A stretch of DNA of 64,000 nt, taken from assembly GCA_022778805.1 (NCBI GenBank), contig JALFSN010000001.1, positions 62,001 to 126,000 of the forward strand, in the 5' to 3' direction. Both the position numbers and the translations under genes were made by a program. This stretch comes from Arcanobacterium sp. (GTDB lineage: Bacteria; Actinomycetota; Actinomycetes; Actinomycetales; Actinomycetaceae). Numbering within the stretch: the stretch's first letter is position 1; each line of letters starts with the position of its first letter. Shown here one piece after another: positions 1 to 9,503 of this stretch. A model generated the notes under the pieces. The model worked only from the letters and a program-made list of their open reading frames with translations, was not told where the DNA came from and searched no databases.

Positions 1-863
1 TCGCGCCGCTGCTGTCGCGCTCCTTGCTGCTCACGCTGCACCCGCTTTCCGAAGCACACATCTCTGAACTGCTCTCACGTGCTCTGTCTGACCCGCGCGG
101 TTACGGTGGCACGCGGGAGCTTGCCGACGACGCCCGCGAAGCGGTGATCCGACTCGCTGGCAACGACGCTCGCCGTTCGCTCACTATTTTGGAAGCAGCC
201 GCAGGCGCGGGGCACAATCCGATCACGCTTGAAGATGTCGAAGAAGCTGTCGATGTCTATGCGGTGCGCTACGATCGCTCTGGCGATCAGCATTACGACG
301 TCATCAGCGCTTTTATCAAATCAATTCGTGGCTCCGACGTCGATGCTGCCATACATTACCTGGCGCGGATGCTGGAAGCGGGAGAAGATCCGCGCTTTAT
401 CGCGCGCAGGCTCATGATCAGTGCAGCAGAAGACATAGGCATGGCAGACCCCTCAGCGCTGCAGACAGCTACGGCTGCCGCACAGTCGGTCGCTCTGGTA
501 GGAATGCCAGAAGCGCGCATTATTCTCGCTGAAGCCGTGGTGTATCTAGCTACTGCGCCGAAATCAAACCGCGCGTATCAGGCGATTAATGCCGCGATTG
601 CCGACGTGCGCAGCGGAAGAATTGGTGCTGTGCCAGTGCATTTACGCGATAAATCCGTGAAGGCGTCACGGATTGCTGCCGAACAAACGGGGCATGACGC
701 TGACTATCTGTATGCTCACGACCAGCCAGGGGCAATTGCGCGCCAACAGTATTTGCCTGACGAGCTCAAAGACGTGCGCTACTACGAGCCGACGCAGCGA
801 GGTTTCGAGGCCAACATCACGCAGCGACTGGCCGTTATCAATGACGTGCTGGGCAAGGAGTAG
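1..863 (+). CDS. rarA: Replication-associated recombination protein A (RarA/MgsA), C-terminal part
   Basis: The gene enters from the left edge; the reading frame is open from base 3, so the N-terminal AAA+ ATPase core with its Walker motifs lies outside the window. What remains (about 287 codons) begins with the sensor-2 region (LLSRSLLLTLHPLSE) and continues through the AAA-associated and MgsA C-terminal domains, including RYDRSGDQHYDVISAFIKSI and the motif EDIGMADPSAL typical of the tetramerising C-terminal region. RarA acts at stalled replication forks. Its position upstream of rpsD and alaS is the usual actinobacterial order. The TTG at 24 is internal to the gene and not a real start. Confidence 0.93.
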   Translation, partial: APLLSRSLLLTLHPLSEAHISELLSRALSDPRGYGGTRELADDAREAVIRLAGNDARRSLTILEAAAGAGHNPITLEDVEEAVDVYAVRYDRSGDQHYDVISAFIKSIRGSDVDAAIHYLARMLEAGEDPRFIARRLMISAAEDIGMADPSALQTATAAAQSVALVGMPEARIILAEAVVYLATAPKSNRAYQAINAAIADVRSGRIGAVPVHLRDKSVKASRIAAEQTGHDADYLYAHDQPGAIARQQYLPDELKDVRYYEPTQRGFEANITQRLAVINDVLGKE

Positions 864-1032
864 TGCTATCCTTGAGCAGTTGCTACCTCGGTGGCGTGTA
901 GCTGCAGATGTGCTTAGCTACCGTTCGCGAGCGAGGAGTGACGATACCAACCTGGGATCTTAGCTGATGTTGATCCCGCAGCAGGTGGCACCGTGCCGCT
1001 CGCTGTGCCATAGATGCGACAGGAGATAATAT

Positions 1033-1653
1033 ATGGCTGGAAATCGTGCCCGTAAGGCCGTGCGTCAATCGCGCGCTTTAGGAATCGCTCTCACCCCTAA
1101 GGCAGAGAAGTATTTGCAACGTCGCCCGTATCGTCCAGGTGAGCATGGACGTGGCCGCGTCAAGGATTCCGACTACTCCATTCGTCTGAAAGAGAAGCAG
1201 CGCCTGCGTGCCCAGTATGGCATTCGCGAAGCTCAGATGCGCAAAGTGTGGAATGATGCTCGCCGTATGGATGGGATGGCCGGTGAAAACCTCGTGAGTT
1301 TGCTTGAGCGGCGTCTGGATGCTCTAGTTTTGCGCGCTGGCTTTGCCCGCACGATTGCACAGGCACGCCAGGTAGTCGTGCACCGTCACGTGCTGGTGGA
1401 TGGCCAGCTCGTAGACCGGCCGAGCTATCGCGTAAAGCCTGGCCAGATTATTCAGATAAAGCCCAAGAGCCAGACCTCGCCGCAGTTTGTGGCGGCTGCT
1501 AAAGGCCAGCATGCAGACGTCCTGCCAAAGGTGCCTGAATACCTCAAGGTGGATCTGACGAAGCTCCGCGCCGAATTAGTGCGTGAGCCAAAGCGCGCTG
1601 AAGTGCCAGTCCAGTGCGACGTTCAACTCGTGGTTGAGCACTATTCACGCTGA
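1033..1653 (+). CDS. rpsD: 30S ribosomal protein S4
   Basis: 206 residues, normal length for S4. It starts MAGNRARKAVRQSRALG and contains YLQRRPYRPGEHGRGR and the RNA-binding S4 domain at about residues 95-155 (SLLERRLDALVLRAGFARTI). It binds 16S rRNA early in small-subunit assembly. The N-terminus lacks the zinc-binding cysteine cluster, so this is the cysteine-free S4 type. The ATG has a good ribosome binding site (AGGAG, 8 bases upstream). It stands alone between rarA and alaS and is followed by a strong hairpin terminator, so it probably forms a single-gene transcript. Confidence 0.97.
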   Translation: MAGNRARKAVRQSRALGIALTPKAEKYLQRRPYRPGEHGRGRVKDSDYSIRLKEKQRLRAQYGIREAQMRKVWNDARRMDGMAGENLVSLLERRLDALVLRAGFARTIAQARQVVVHRHVLVDGQLVDRPSYRVKPGQIIQIKPKSQTSPQFVAAAKGQHADVLPKVPEYLKVDLTKLRAELVREPKRAEVPVQCDVQLVVEHYSR

Positions 1654-1683
1654 TGCTAAACCGGCATAGCTAAACTGGGGGCA

Positions 1684-1719
1684 AGCGCGCCACGGCTCAG
1701 CCGCGGCGCGCTACCTTTT
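1684..1719 (+). terminator. Intrinsic terminator after rpsD
   Basis: Arms AGCGCGCC (1684-1691) and GGCGCGCT (1705-1712) pair perfectly. An inner CGG/CCG stem closes a short loop, and ACCTTTT follows. This is a typical rho-independent terminator 30 bases after the rpsD stop codon. The remainder of the rpsD-alaS gap shows nothing I can name. Confidence 0.8.
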
Positions 1720-1890
1720 CGCGGAGCGGTATGCGTGGCGGCGAGCATCTGCGAAGACCGAACAGCCTTACGAAGGCCTAGCAGCTCTACGAAGATGCTG
1801 CAGAGATAATGCTGCGGTGTCGCATGATGTGCCCCAGTGAGACTAGGCTGATAGATAGCGAAACATACGGATACAGTGAAGGAATTGTTC

Positions 1891-4563
1891 ATGCGCAGTG
1901 CGGAAATCCGAAACCGTTGGTTACATTACTTTCAGGAACATGGTCACACGATCAAAGAGAGCGTGCCACTGGTTTCTCCAGATCCCTCTATTCTCTTCAC
2001 GATCGCCGGAATGGTGCCCTTTATTCCCTACATTGTGGGCACGGAGCCAGCTCCTTTCCCACGGGCAGCTTCAGTGCAGAAGTGTATCCGCACGAATGAC
2101 ATCGACAACGTTGGGCACACCACTCGGCATGGCACGTTTTTCCAGATGTGCGGCAACTTTTCTTTCGGAGATTATTTCAAAGAAGGAGCGATTGACCTCG
2201 CTTTTGACTTGCTCACGACGAGCCAGGCAGAGGGCGGCTACGGCTTAGATGGCGATCGCCTGTGGGTGACGATTTGGGAGCATGACGACGTCTCCTACGA
2301 TCACCTGACGAAGACGGTGGGTCTCGACCCGCGCCACATCGTCAAGCTCAAGCGTGAAGAGATTTTCTGGAGTACCGGACAGCCAGGGCCAGCAGGATCG
2401 TGCGCCGAGATTCACTATGACCGTGGCCCTGAGTATGGCCCAGAAGCAGTGGGTGGCACAGTCGATCCAGGCGGAGATCGCTACCTGGAAATCTGGAATT
2501 TGGTATTTGACGAGTTCTTACGAGGAGAGGGAGAGGGCAAAGACTTTCCGCTGCTGGGCAAACTCGACCAAACTGCAATTGATACTGGCGCTGGCTTGGA
2601 GCGCATCGCATTCCTGCTCCAAGACAAGCCGAATATGTATGAGATCGACCAAGTATTTCCGGTGATTGCAGCTACAGAAGAAATGACCGGTAAGAAATAC
2701 GGTGCTCATCCTGAGGATGACGTGCGTATGCGAGTCATCGCCGATCATGTGCGCAGTGCCTTGATGCTCATTGGTGACGGCGTACGCCCTGGTAATGACG
2801 GGCGCGGCTACGTGCTGCGCCGGTTGATCCGCAGAGCAGTGCGCTCTGTGCGGCTGCTGGGAGTGGATGCTGTGGCTCTGCCAGAGTTGCTCCCTGCCAG
2901 CATGAACGTCATGAGTGAGACGTACCCCGAGTTGCGCACCAACTTTGACCAGATCTCTGCTGTCGCTTACGAAGAGGAAGCAGCATTCCGACGCACGCTG
3001 AGCTCCGGCACGCAGATCTTTGATCTCGCCGTCACGAAAGCGAAGAAACAGGGACACGACCTATCAGGTTCTGATGCATTTACGCTGCACGACACCTATG
3101 GTTTCCCGATTGATCTCACTTTGGAGATGGCAGCCGAACAGGGTGTGCACGTAGATGAAAAGCAGTTCCGCGCGCTGATGCAAGAGCAGAAAGATCGCGC
3201 GCGTGCAGATGCCCAGGCTAAAAAGACCGGACACGTGGACGCCACGATTTACCATGAGATTGAGGCGCGCACCGGCGGGGCAACGACGTTCTTAGGCTAC
3301 AGCGAAAGTGCAGCAGAGGGCAGCGTGGTAGCACTTCTCGTCGATGGTGAGCCGGTGCCAGCAGCCGAAGCTCCAGCTGACGTGGATGTGATACTTGACC
3401 AAACGCCGTTCTGGGCAGAGCAAGGTGGACAACTCGCCGATATGGGTACCATTTCAGTAGCTGGCGGTGGAATGCTCGACGTCACAGATGTGCAGATGCC
3501 AGTGAAAGGACTCCACGTGCATCGTGCACATCTGACAGAGGGGAGCGTCGCTCTCGGCGACAAAGTCTTTGCGCAGATCGACGTGGATCGCCGTTCTCAA
3601 ATCGCGCGGGCACACACAGCCACTCACATGGTGCACAAGGTCTTACATGAGTTCTTAGGCGATCAAGCTACTCAAGCAGGTTCAGAGAATTCCCCGAGTC
3701 GGCTGCGTTTCGATTTCCGTCACGGCAGCCAAATTCCAGCGAGCATGATGGCAGATATGGAGGCGCGAGCGAACGAGCGGCTACAAGATGATTTGCATGT
3801 GACTGATGAGCAAATGCCGATCGAGGAGGCAAAAGCTGCTGGAGCGATGGCTCTCTTTGGCGAGAAATACGGCAATATCGTGCGCGTGGTGAGCATTGGC
3901 GGAGATTGGAGTAAAGAGCTGTGCGCTGGTACGCATGTGCATGATACGGGTGAGATTGGCCTGATTACGCTGCTCGGCGAATCCTCGGTTGGTTCGGGAG
4001 TACGGCGTATTGAGGCGCTCGTTGGCCCTGGTGCCTATGCGTCTGGTGCCAGAGAGCGGGCAGTGCTCTCGCAGCTCTCCACGCTCACTCACGTGCGGAC
4101 GGAGGAGCTCCCCGAACACATCAACTCGCTACTCATCAGGCTCAAGGCGGCAGACAAGGAGATTGCGGCGCTGCGCAAAGAACAACTGCGGGCCTCGTTT
4201 GCCACGATTTTGAACGAGCGCGAAGAGATCGCAGGGGTGAGCGTCGTAGCGGCAGATCTGGGCGCCGTGGGGAGCGGCGATGATGTGCGTTCTGCAGCTA
4301 TAGAGTTGCGCCAGCGCATGGGAGATGCGGCCGCCGTGGTGGCTCTCACCGGAACTGCCAACGACAAACCAATAGTGGTTGTGGCAACGACTGCGCAGGC
4401 GCGGGACGCCGGCGTCAAAGCCGGAGCGCTCGTGAGAGCGGCAGCTCAGGTTCTTGGCGGCGGCGGCGGCGGCAAAGATGATCTGGCTCAGGGCGGCGGC
4501 TCTGACCCCGCCCAGACAGGGGCAGCCGTGACGGCGGTAAAGAATGCGATTGCACACCGCTGA
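1891..4563 (+). CDS. alaS: Alanyl-tRNA synthetase
   Basis: 890 residues from the ATG at 1891, which follows a GAAGGA ribosome binding site; the in-frame GTG at 1876 is less likely because the family begins at MRSAEIRNRWLHYFQEHGHT. It charges tRNA-Ala. Class II catalytic core: FTIAGMVPFIPYI and TTRHGTFFQMCGNFSFGDYF within the first 100 residues. The editing domain shows the zinc-binding HTATH motif near residue 575 and CAGTH near 677. The C-terminal DHHA1 domain ends in the glycine-rich stretch before KDDLAQGGGSD. The stop overlaps the putative ruvX start, so alaS, ruvX and mltG are probably one transcript. The DUF948 gene often found between rpsD and alaS in actinobacteria is absent. Confidence 0.97.
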   Translation: MRSAEIRNRWLHYFQEHGHTIKESVPLVSPDPSILFTIAGMVPFIPYIVGTEPAPFPRAASVQKCIRTNDIDNVGHTTRHGTFFQMCGNFSFGDYFKEGAIDLAFDLLTTSQAEGGYGLDGDRLWVTIWEHDDVSYDHLTKTVGLDPRHIVKLKREEIFWSTGQPGPAGSCAEIHYDRGPEYGPEAVGGTVDPGGDRYLEIWNLVFDEFLRGEGEGKDFPLLGKLDQTAIDTGAGLERIAFLLQDKPNMYEIDQVFPVIAATEEMTGKKYGAHPEDDVRMRVIADHVRSALMLIGDGVRPGNDGRGYVLRRLIRRAVRSVRLLGVDAVALPELLPASMNVMSETYPELRTNFDQISAVAYEEEAAFRRTLSSGTQIFDLAVTKAKKQGHDLSGSDAFTLHDTYGFPIDLTLEMAAEQGVHVDEKQFRALMQEQKDRARADAQAKKTGHVDATIYHEIEARTGGATTFLGYSESAAEGSVVALLVDGEPVPAAEAPADVDVILDQTPFWAEQGGQLADMGTISVAGGGMLDVTDVQMPVKGLHVHRAHLTEGSVALGDKVFAQIDVDRRSQIARAHTATHMVHKVLHEFLGDQATQAGSENSPSRLRFDFRHGSQIPASMMADMEARANERLQDDLHVTDEQMPIEEAKAAGAMALFGEKYGNIVRVVSIGGDWSKELCAGTHVHDTGEIGLITLLGESSVGSGVRRIEALVGPGAYASGARERAVLSQLSTLTHVRTEELPEHINSLLIRLKAADKEIAALRKEQLRASFATILNEREEIAGVSVVAADLGAVGSGDDVRSAAIELRQRMGDAAAVVALTGTANDKPIVVVATTAQARDAGVKAGALVRAAAQVLGGGGGGKDDLAQGGGSDPAQTGAAVTAVKNAIAHR

Positions 4564-5107
4564 AGACGAGATGGACGAGGAAGCACGCGCCGATAGCGTC
4601 CGGCGCGTGCGCGCTGGCGTGCGCATCGCCGTCGATCTGGGGCGCGTGCGAGTGGGAATTGCCAAGAGCGATGCGCACGGGATTATGGCAGTGCCAGTGA
4701 TGACCGCACAGCGCGGAAAAAACGATATGTCAGCGCTCATGCGGCTGGTACGCACCGAATCTCCGCTGGAAATCTATGTGGGATACCCGCTCAATATGGA
4801 CGGCTCGGCCGGCCCTGCCGCCCGCGCTGCCCGAGCCTGGGCGCTGCGATTGGCAAAAAGAGTGGCACCACTTCCAGTGCGAATGATAGATGAGCGACTC
4901 ACCAGCGTGATCGCTCATCGTCAGCTGCACGAGGCTGGCCGAAAAGAGATCAACCACAGAGCTGTCGTTGATCAAGTGGCAGCCATAAATATCTTAGAAT
5001 CTGCTTTAGAGCAAGAGCGGGTATCTGGCGGTGAACCTGGCATCGCCGTCACCGCACTATCAGCCAGCTGTGAAGCAGATCAACGAGCGGAGAGTGAGCA
5101 TGACTGA
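4544..5107 (+). CDS. ruvX: RuvX/YqgF-type Holliday junction resolvase homolog (pre-16S rRNA nuclease)
   Basis: The RNase H-like YqgF fold is recognisable from RIAVDLGRVRVGIAKSD (first catalytic Asp), DERLTSVIA and the terminal VVDQVAAINILESAL. The family is implicated in maturing the 16S rRNA 5 prime end and was first predicted to resolve Holliday junctions. 187 residues from ATG 4544, overlapping the alaS end by 20 bases. An alternative ATG at 4571 gives 178 residues and no overlap; neither has a clearly better ribosome binding site. Standard YqgF proteins have about 140-160 residues, so the N-terminal 25 residues are probably dispensable or not translated. It overlaps mltG by 8 bases, suggesting translational coupling. 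Confidence 0.9.
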   Translation: MRLHTAEDEMDEEARADSVRRVRAGVRIAVDLGRVRVGIAKSDAHGIMAVPVMTAQRGKNDMSALMRLVRTESPLEIYVGYPLNMDGSAGPAARAARAWALRLAKRVAPLPVRMIDERLTSVIAHRQLHEAGRKEINHRAVVDQVAAINILESALEQERVSGGEPGIAVTALSASCEADQRAESEHD

Positions 5108-6239
5108 GTTTTTTGATGCACCCCCCGAGTCCACCCGTCAGAGCCGCCGTAGCACGCGAGGCCATCGAATATGGCATACCTTGCGCGTAGGGCTGGTGCT
5201 GCTAGTAGTGGCCGCATTCGTCACTTTTGCAGGCACATTGGCCTGGCCGCATGTGCGAGACGTATTTATCCCTGAAAAGGCGGCGGATTACTCTGGTACT
5301 CCTGGGAAAGAAGTGCTGGTGGCCATTCCAGAGGGCTCGACGGGGGCGCAGATGGCAGACGTCTTACTCAAGGCTGGAGTAGTGGCATCAAAGCAGGCTT
5401 TTGTGGACGCTTTTACCGCTAATCCGAGGTCAAATTCTATCCAGCCAGGCACCTACTATCTCAAAACTCATATTTCAGCTGCCGATGCCGTGACGGCGCT
5501 GCTCGATCCTGCCGCCCGAGCTGAATACACCGTCACGATTCCCGAGGGATTTACGACGGCGGCGATCTACGAAAAAATTGCCAACGTCTTCAAGCTGAAC
5601 GTGAACGACGTCACCAAACAGGCTAAAGACGTGCAGGCAATTGGCCTGCCAGCTGAAGCTAAAGGCAACCTGGAGGGCTGGCTCGCTCCTGGGCAGTACA
5701 TTTTCATGCCTGATACTAGCGTCGTTCAGGCGCTGAAACAGATGGTGGCGAACCGCGTCAAAGAGCTTGAAGCGTCGGGGATTGCGCGCGATCAGTGGCA
5801 GCGCCAGCTCACTATTGCTTCTATTGCAGAAAAAGAGGTCAGCAATCCTGACGATCTGCCGAAAGTGGCGCGCACAATCGAAAATCGCCTCAATGAAAAG
5901 CTGTGGCCCGAGGGGCTTTTGAAAGTGGATTCGAGTGTGCTGTATGGGCTTGGAAAGTCTCTTGACACTGCCACGAGTGAAGATTATAAGAAAGACACTC
6001 CCTACAACACCTACATTCATCCAGGACTGCCACCCACGCCCATCTGCAATCCGGGCATCGCCGTGGTGAAAGCCACTGTGAATCCTCCGGCGGGCAACTG
6101 GCTCTACTGGGTGACCGTCAATCTGGATACTGGAGAGACGCATTTCTCTACCACGCTCGACGAACACGAGAAATACGCGAAACAGTTCCAGGAATGGTAC
6201 GCGAAGAACCGACCGGCTGAGCAAGAGAGCGCTCAGTAG
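5100..6239 (+). CDS. mltG: Endolytic murein transglycosylase MltG (YceG-like)
   Basis: 379 residues from the ATG at 5100, which follows GGAGAG; an upstream in-frame GTG at 5031 would add 23 residues overlapping ruvX and is less likely. A short charged cytoplasmic segment is followed by one membrane segment (about residues 28-48) and an extracellular LysM-like plus YceG domain. The catalytic glutamate is in IASIAEKEVSN, and the family signature YNTYIHPGLPPTPICNPG is complete. MltG cuts nascent glycan strands and sets their length. Located after ruvX and before aroE, the usual actinobacterial arrangement. Confidence 0.94.
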   Translation: MTEFFDAPPESTRQSRRSTRGHRIWHTLRVGLVLLVVAAFVTFAGTLAWPHVRDVFIPEKAADYSGTPGKEVLVAIPEGSTGAQMADVLLKAGVVASKQAFVDAFTANPRSNSIQPGTYYLKTHISAADAVTALLDPAARAEYTVTIPEGFTTAAIYEKIANVFKLNVNDVTKQAKDVQAIGLPAEAKGNLEGWLAPGQYIFMPDTSVVQALKQMVANRVKELEASGIARDQWQRQLTIASIAEKEVSNPDDLPKVARTIENRLNEKLWPEGLLKVDSSVLYGLGKSLDTATSEDYKKDTPYNTYIHPGLPPTPICNPGIAVVKATVNPPAGNWLYWVTVNLDTGETHFSTTLDEHEKYAKQFQEWYAKNRPAEQESAQ

Positions 6240-6305
6240 TGCGTGGCGCTGCGCCCTCAGGCAGATAGCACGAAACGAAGAGTGAAGAGCGGAGAACTGA
6301 GAGCG

Positions 6306-7259
6306 ATGTCGCTGCACACACACGTGGTAGGCCACCCCATTGCCCACTCCTTGAGTCCCGTCATTTTTGCGGCTGCTGGAGTGGATATTCACTGTGAGCG
6401 AGCTGATGTGGAGCGCGGGCATTTAGCGGATTTTTTGGCTGGGCAAGGGCGAGAAGATCGCGGTTTGAGCGTCACGATGCCGCTCAAAAAAGAGGCGTTG
6501 AGCGTCTGTACGCACATCGATGACCTCGCTGTGCGCGTAGGGGCAATCAACACCATCGTTGTGGGAAAGATAGACTGTGCGGAAGATGTGGGCGCTCAGC
6601 GCGGGCGACAGTATCAGTGGATACCGAATGCTCATCGCAGGCAGCTCGCTAATACTCCGGTGGAAGATACTGCCGTCTATGGATGCAACACTGACGTAGC
6701 TGGCATTGTGGCAGCTATACGTGAGACGCTGGGAGATGAGGCCACATTCAGCAATGCCGTAATCCTCGGCTCTGGAGCGACGGCCAGCTCAGCACTCGCC
6801 GCTGTGCAAGAATTAGGCCAGCCCCACACTCTCATCTGCTCACGTCGGCACGTGATGCAAGGAAGCGTCTTTGCCGTGGCTCAGCGCCTCGGAGTGCCTG
6901 TCGAATACGCGCCGCTCACTCACGCCCATGAGTACATGGAGCACGCCGATCTCGTGATTTCCACGCTGCCAGCGCACGTAGCTGACACATTAGCGCAGCG
7001 CTTGCGCGGTGCTCATGTACCGAATCTCGCCGTGCTCGATGTCTCCTACGACCCTTATCCCAGCGCACTGAGCACTGCGGTGATCGCTGCCGGCGGCATC
7101 GATATTCCTGGCTACGAAATGCTGATCCATCAAGGAATAGAACAGGCGAGGATATTCAGTGGACGCGAGCCAGATGCAGACGCCATTCACGCTACGGTGC
7201 TCGCTCACGTGCAGCGACGTCACGCGGCAGATCAGGATAGTGCACAAGAGGGCAGGTGA
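6306..7259 (+). CDS. aroE: Shikimate dehydrogenase
   Basis: 317 residues from ATG 6306, chosen because the family begins MSLHTHVVGHPIAHSLSP; an upstream GTG at 6243 would add 21 unrelated residues. It reduces 3-dehydroshikimate with NADPH. Visible motifs: substrate-binding HPIAHSLSP, catalytic lysine in MPLKKEAL, VGAINTIV, the NTD motif (YGCNTDVAG) and the nucleotide-binding GSGATASSA. The stretch between AINTIVV and GCNTD is about 30 residues longer than usual (roughly residues 85-120, with IDCAEDVGAQRGR), a lineage-specific insertion next to the active site. The shikimate genes aroC and aroKB lie downstream, separated by a prepilin peptidase gene. Confidence 0.94.
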   Translation: MSLHTHVVGHPIAHSLSPVIFAAAGVDIHCERADVERGHLADFLAGQGREDRGLSVTMPLKKEALSVCTHIDDLAVRVGAINTIVVGKIDCAEDVGAQRGRQYQWIPNAHRRQLANTPVEDTAVYGCNTDVAGIVAAIRETLGDEATFSNAVILGSGATASSALAAVQELGQPHTLICSRRHVMQGSVFAVAQRLGVPVEYAPLTHAHEYMEHADLVISTLPAHVADTLAQRLRGAHVPNLAVLDVSYDPYPSALSTAVIAAGGIDIPGYEMLIHQGIEQARIFSGREPDADAIHATVLAHVQRRHAADQDSAQEGR

Positions 7260-7469
7260 GCGTGCCTCTGTTTTTGTAGCCCAGCGTGCTTTCTATCTCC
7301 ACAGTTCACAGTACCCGCAGGGCGGCAGTGCCGCAGTGTCCGCAAGGCTACGCTCTCTCTGCACGCTACAAGAGCTGCTGTGCCACGATACAAAGAGCTG
7401 CTGCACACAGCTGCTTGCCACAGCGGGCTTAGTTATCCACAGGCGCCGTGACGCGTAGCGCCGTTCTCC

Positions 7470-7475
7470 TAAGCT
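7470..7475 (+). promoter_or_regulatory. Candidate -10 element for a leaderless prepilin peptidase mRNA
   Basis: TAAGCT ends 6 bases before the ATG at 7482, and no ribosome binding site is present. This matches the -10 spacing expected when transcription starts at the A of ATG. No clear -35. Confidence 0.4.
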
Positions 7476-7481
7476 GAGTGT

Positions 7482-8204
7482 ATGAATCAGATGTGTGCGG
7501 ATGCCGCCGCGGCACTGCTCCTTGGCGCTCTGACGCCGCGCCGTGCCGTCTGTGTGTGGAGCCTCGCAAGTGTGGTGACGGCGCTGGCGTGGGCTGCGCA
7601 GGGACGAAATTTTGCGACGTGCGCGCTGGGAGGAACAGCGATGGGCTGGTGTGTCCTCAATGCCGCTATTGACAGCCGCACCATGCTGCTCATCCCCATG
7701 TGGAGCCATGCGGCGGCACTCATGTGGTGTGTTCAGGCGGGAATCCTCATCGGCACCGGAGGCATACTGGCCGTGATGCAGGCGGCTGCGTGTGCTGGCG
7801 GGGTGAGTCTCTGGATGGCAGGGCTAGCCCTGACTGCCCCGCGTAGTCTTGGCAGGGGCGATGTTCGCCTGATAGCCGTGCTGAGCGCGTGGGTGGCACT
7901 CCTTGATGCAGAGCAGCTGGCAGTGCTCGATACTTTGGCACGGCTCGCACTATTTTTAGGACTCGCTTTCACGCTGCAACTACTGGGCTTTGCCACGCGG
8001 AGGCTCGCGCGCCTCATGCGTTCTCGTCAGATACACTCTGCAGAGCCAACCGCTGAGAAAAAACCCACCGAGAAAAAGCCCACTGCTGGGAAGAGGAGGC
8101 GGACATCTGGCGAGAAAAATTCCGCTGGCCACCTCGCATTGCCTTTCGGGCCAGCTCTGGTGTGCGGGGCGTGGATCACCTGTGCGATCGCGTGCGGCAT
8201 ATAG
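7482..8204 (+). CDS. A24-family prepilin peptidase-like membrane protease
   Basis: 240 residues, several hydrophobic segments and the two aspartates of the A24 family: one in AIDSRTMLLIP and one in LGRGDVRLIAVLSAW (the GxGD motif), followed by the C-terminal signature LPFGPALVCGAW. Such enzymes cut type IV prepilin or pseudopilin leaders at the inner membrane. It lacks the N-terminal methylase domain, as is common in actinobacteria. Unusual is a lysine-rich hydrophilic insert (about residues 185-215, with repeated EKKPT) before the last membrane segments. No pilin, tad or com genes lie nearby. There is no Shine-Dalgarno; TAAGCT sits 6 bases before the ATG, suggesting a leaderless mRNA. Confidence 0.85.
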   Translation: MNQMCADAAAALLLGALTPRRAVCVWSLASVVTALAWAAQGRNFATCALGGTAMGWCVLNAAIDSRTMLLIPMWSHAAALMWCVQAGILIGTGGILAVMQAAACAGGVSLWMAGLALTAPRSLGRGDVRLIAVLSAWVALLDAEQLAVLDTLARLALFLGLAFTLQLLGFATRRLARLMRSRQIHSAEPTAEKKPTEKKPTAGKRRRTSGEKNSAGHLALPFGPALVCGAWITCAIACGI

Positions 8205-8279
8205 AGCCGTTATAGAGCCGTGCGTATTCCTAGCTGGGCACGGCGGGGCTTTCACGGATAAACGTGGCACAATCGACGT

Positions 8280-9503
8280 ATGATGCGTTGGAGTACAGCG
8301 GGGGAGAGCCACGGGCGAGCTCTTCTTGCGCTCATGGAAGGAGTGCCCGCCGGCGTTAAAATCACGAGCGCCGAGATAGAACGCGAACTAGCGCGCCGCC
8401 GCGCTGGATATGGGCGTGGCTCACGGCAGAAATTTGAGCAAGACGTGCTCACGCTGCTCTCTGGCATTCGGCATGGGGAGACACTTGGCAGCCCGATTGC
8501 CGTGGAAATTGCCAACTCTGAATGGCCAAAATGGGAAGCTGTGATGGCTCCAGACCCGGTGCCGCCAGCGGCATTGATGGTGGATGCAGGCAGAGGAGAC
8601 ACCCGTGAAATTGCCCGCAACAAACCACTCACACACCCACGCCCAGGGCATGCAGATCTGGTGGGGATGAATAAATTTGGCTTTACTGATGCGCGGCCAG
8701 TGTTGGAGCGAGCTTCAGCACGGCAAACGGCAGCGCGAGTGGCTCTGGGCAGCATTGCTCGTGCTTTTCTCGCGCAGGTTGGCGATATTCACGTCGTATC
8801 GAGAGTCGTCCAAATCGGGACGGTGAAAGCAGACGCTCCCCAGCCACTTCCGCGTCCTGACGACGCCGCTGCTTTGGATGCTTCGCCCGTGCGTACGCTG
8901 GATCCTGAGTTGGAAGCAGCTATGATGACGCACATTGACCAGGCGCACGCTCAGGGAGATACTCTCGGCGGCGTCGTGGAAGTGATTGCTTGGAATCTGC
9001 CGCAGGGAATCGGCTCCTATACCGAGGATGATCGGCGCTTAGATGCCCGTCTCGCTGCTGCTGCTATGGGGATTCAAGCAGTAAAAGGAGTGGAGCTGGG
9101 AGATGGCTTCACCCAGGCGGCGCTGCGCGGCAGCGTGGGACACGATGAGATCGTGCCCAATCCGCATGGTGAGGGGATTCGACGGCTCTCCAATCACGCA
9201 GGCGGAGTCGAAGGGGGTATGTCGAATGGTGAGCCGCTCGTCGTGAGGCTTGCATTTAAGCCGATTTCGACTGTGCCCCACGCCTTGCGCACAGTCGATG
9301 TGGCAACAGGTGAGGCGACCACGGCTCAGCATCAGCGCTCAGATACCACCGCCGTCGTGCCAGGGGCAGTGGTGGCTGAGGCGATGGTCAGTTTAGTGTT
9401 AGCTCAAGCGCTCTTAGAGAAATGCGGTGGAGATTCACTCGTGGAGACGCGCCGCAATCTCAGAAGCTACTGCGAGAGTATCCCTTCTGTGAGGCGCCGA
9501 TGA
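8280..9503 (+). CDS. aroC: Chorismate synthase
   Basis: 407 residues; converts EPSP to chorismate using reduced FMN. Signatures: [66 protein letters not shown] and [15 protein letters not shown]. It starts [12 protein letters not shown] (ATG at 8280, a second ATG at 8283). No ribosome binding site is visible; CACAAT lies 6 bases upstream, so translation may start on a leaderless mRNA. The stop overlaps the aroKB start (ATGA), indicating coupled translation with the next shikimate-pathway enzyme. Because the enzyme needs FMN, its activity depends on flavin supply, relevant to the riboflavin uptake locus at 22888-25160. Confidence 0.97.
   Translation: MMRWSTAGESHGRALLALMEGVPAGVKITSAEIERELARRRAGYGRGSRQKFEQDVLTLLSGIRHGETLGSPIAVEIANSEWPKWEAVMAPDPVPPAALMVDAGRGDTREIARNKPLTHPRPGHADLVGMNKFGFTDARPVLERASARQTAARVALGSIARAFLAQVGDIHVVSRVVQIGTVKADAPQPLPRPDDAAALDASPVRTLDPELEAAMMTHIDQAHAQGDTLGGVVEVIAWNLPQGIGSYTEDDRRLDARLAAAAMGIQAVKGVELGDGFTQAALRGSVGHDEIVPNPHGEGIRRLSNHAGGVEGGMSNGEPLVVRLAFKPISTVPHALRTVDVATGEATTAQHQRSDTTAVVPGAVVAEAMVSLVLAQALLEKCGGDSLVETRRNLRSYCESIPSVRRR

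Noticed and set aside
5475-6422. 315-codon open frame on the minus strand opposite mltG
   Set aside because: It has no family features and lies opposite a well-conserved gene; an effect of codon bias.
7433-7441. Perfect DnaA-box sequence TTATCCACA between aroE and the prepilin peptidase gene
   Set aside because: A single copy with no cluster, AT-rich region or origin genes (dnaA, dnaN) nearby; expected by chance or as a minor DnaA site.
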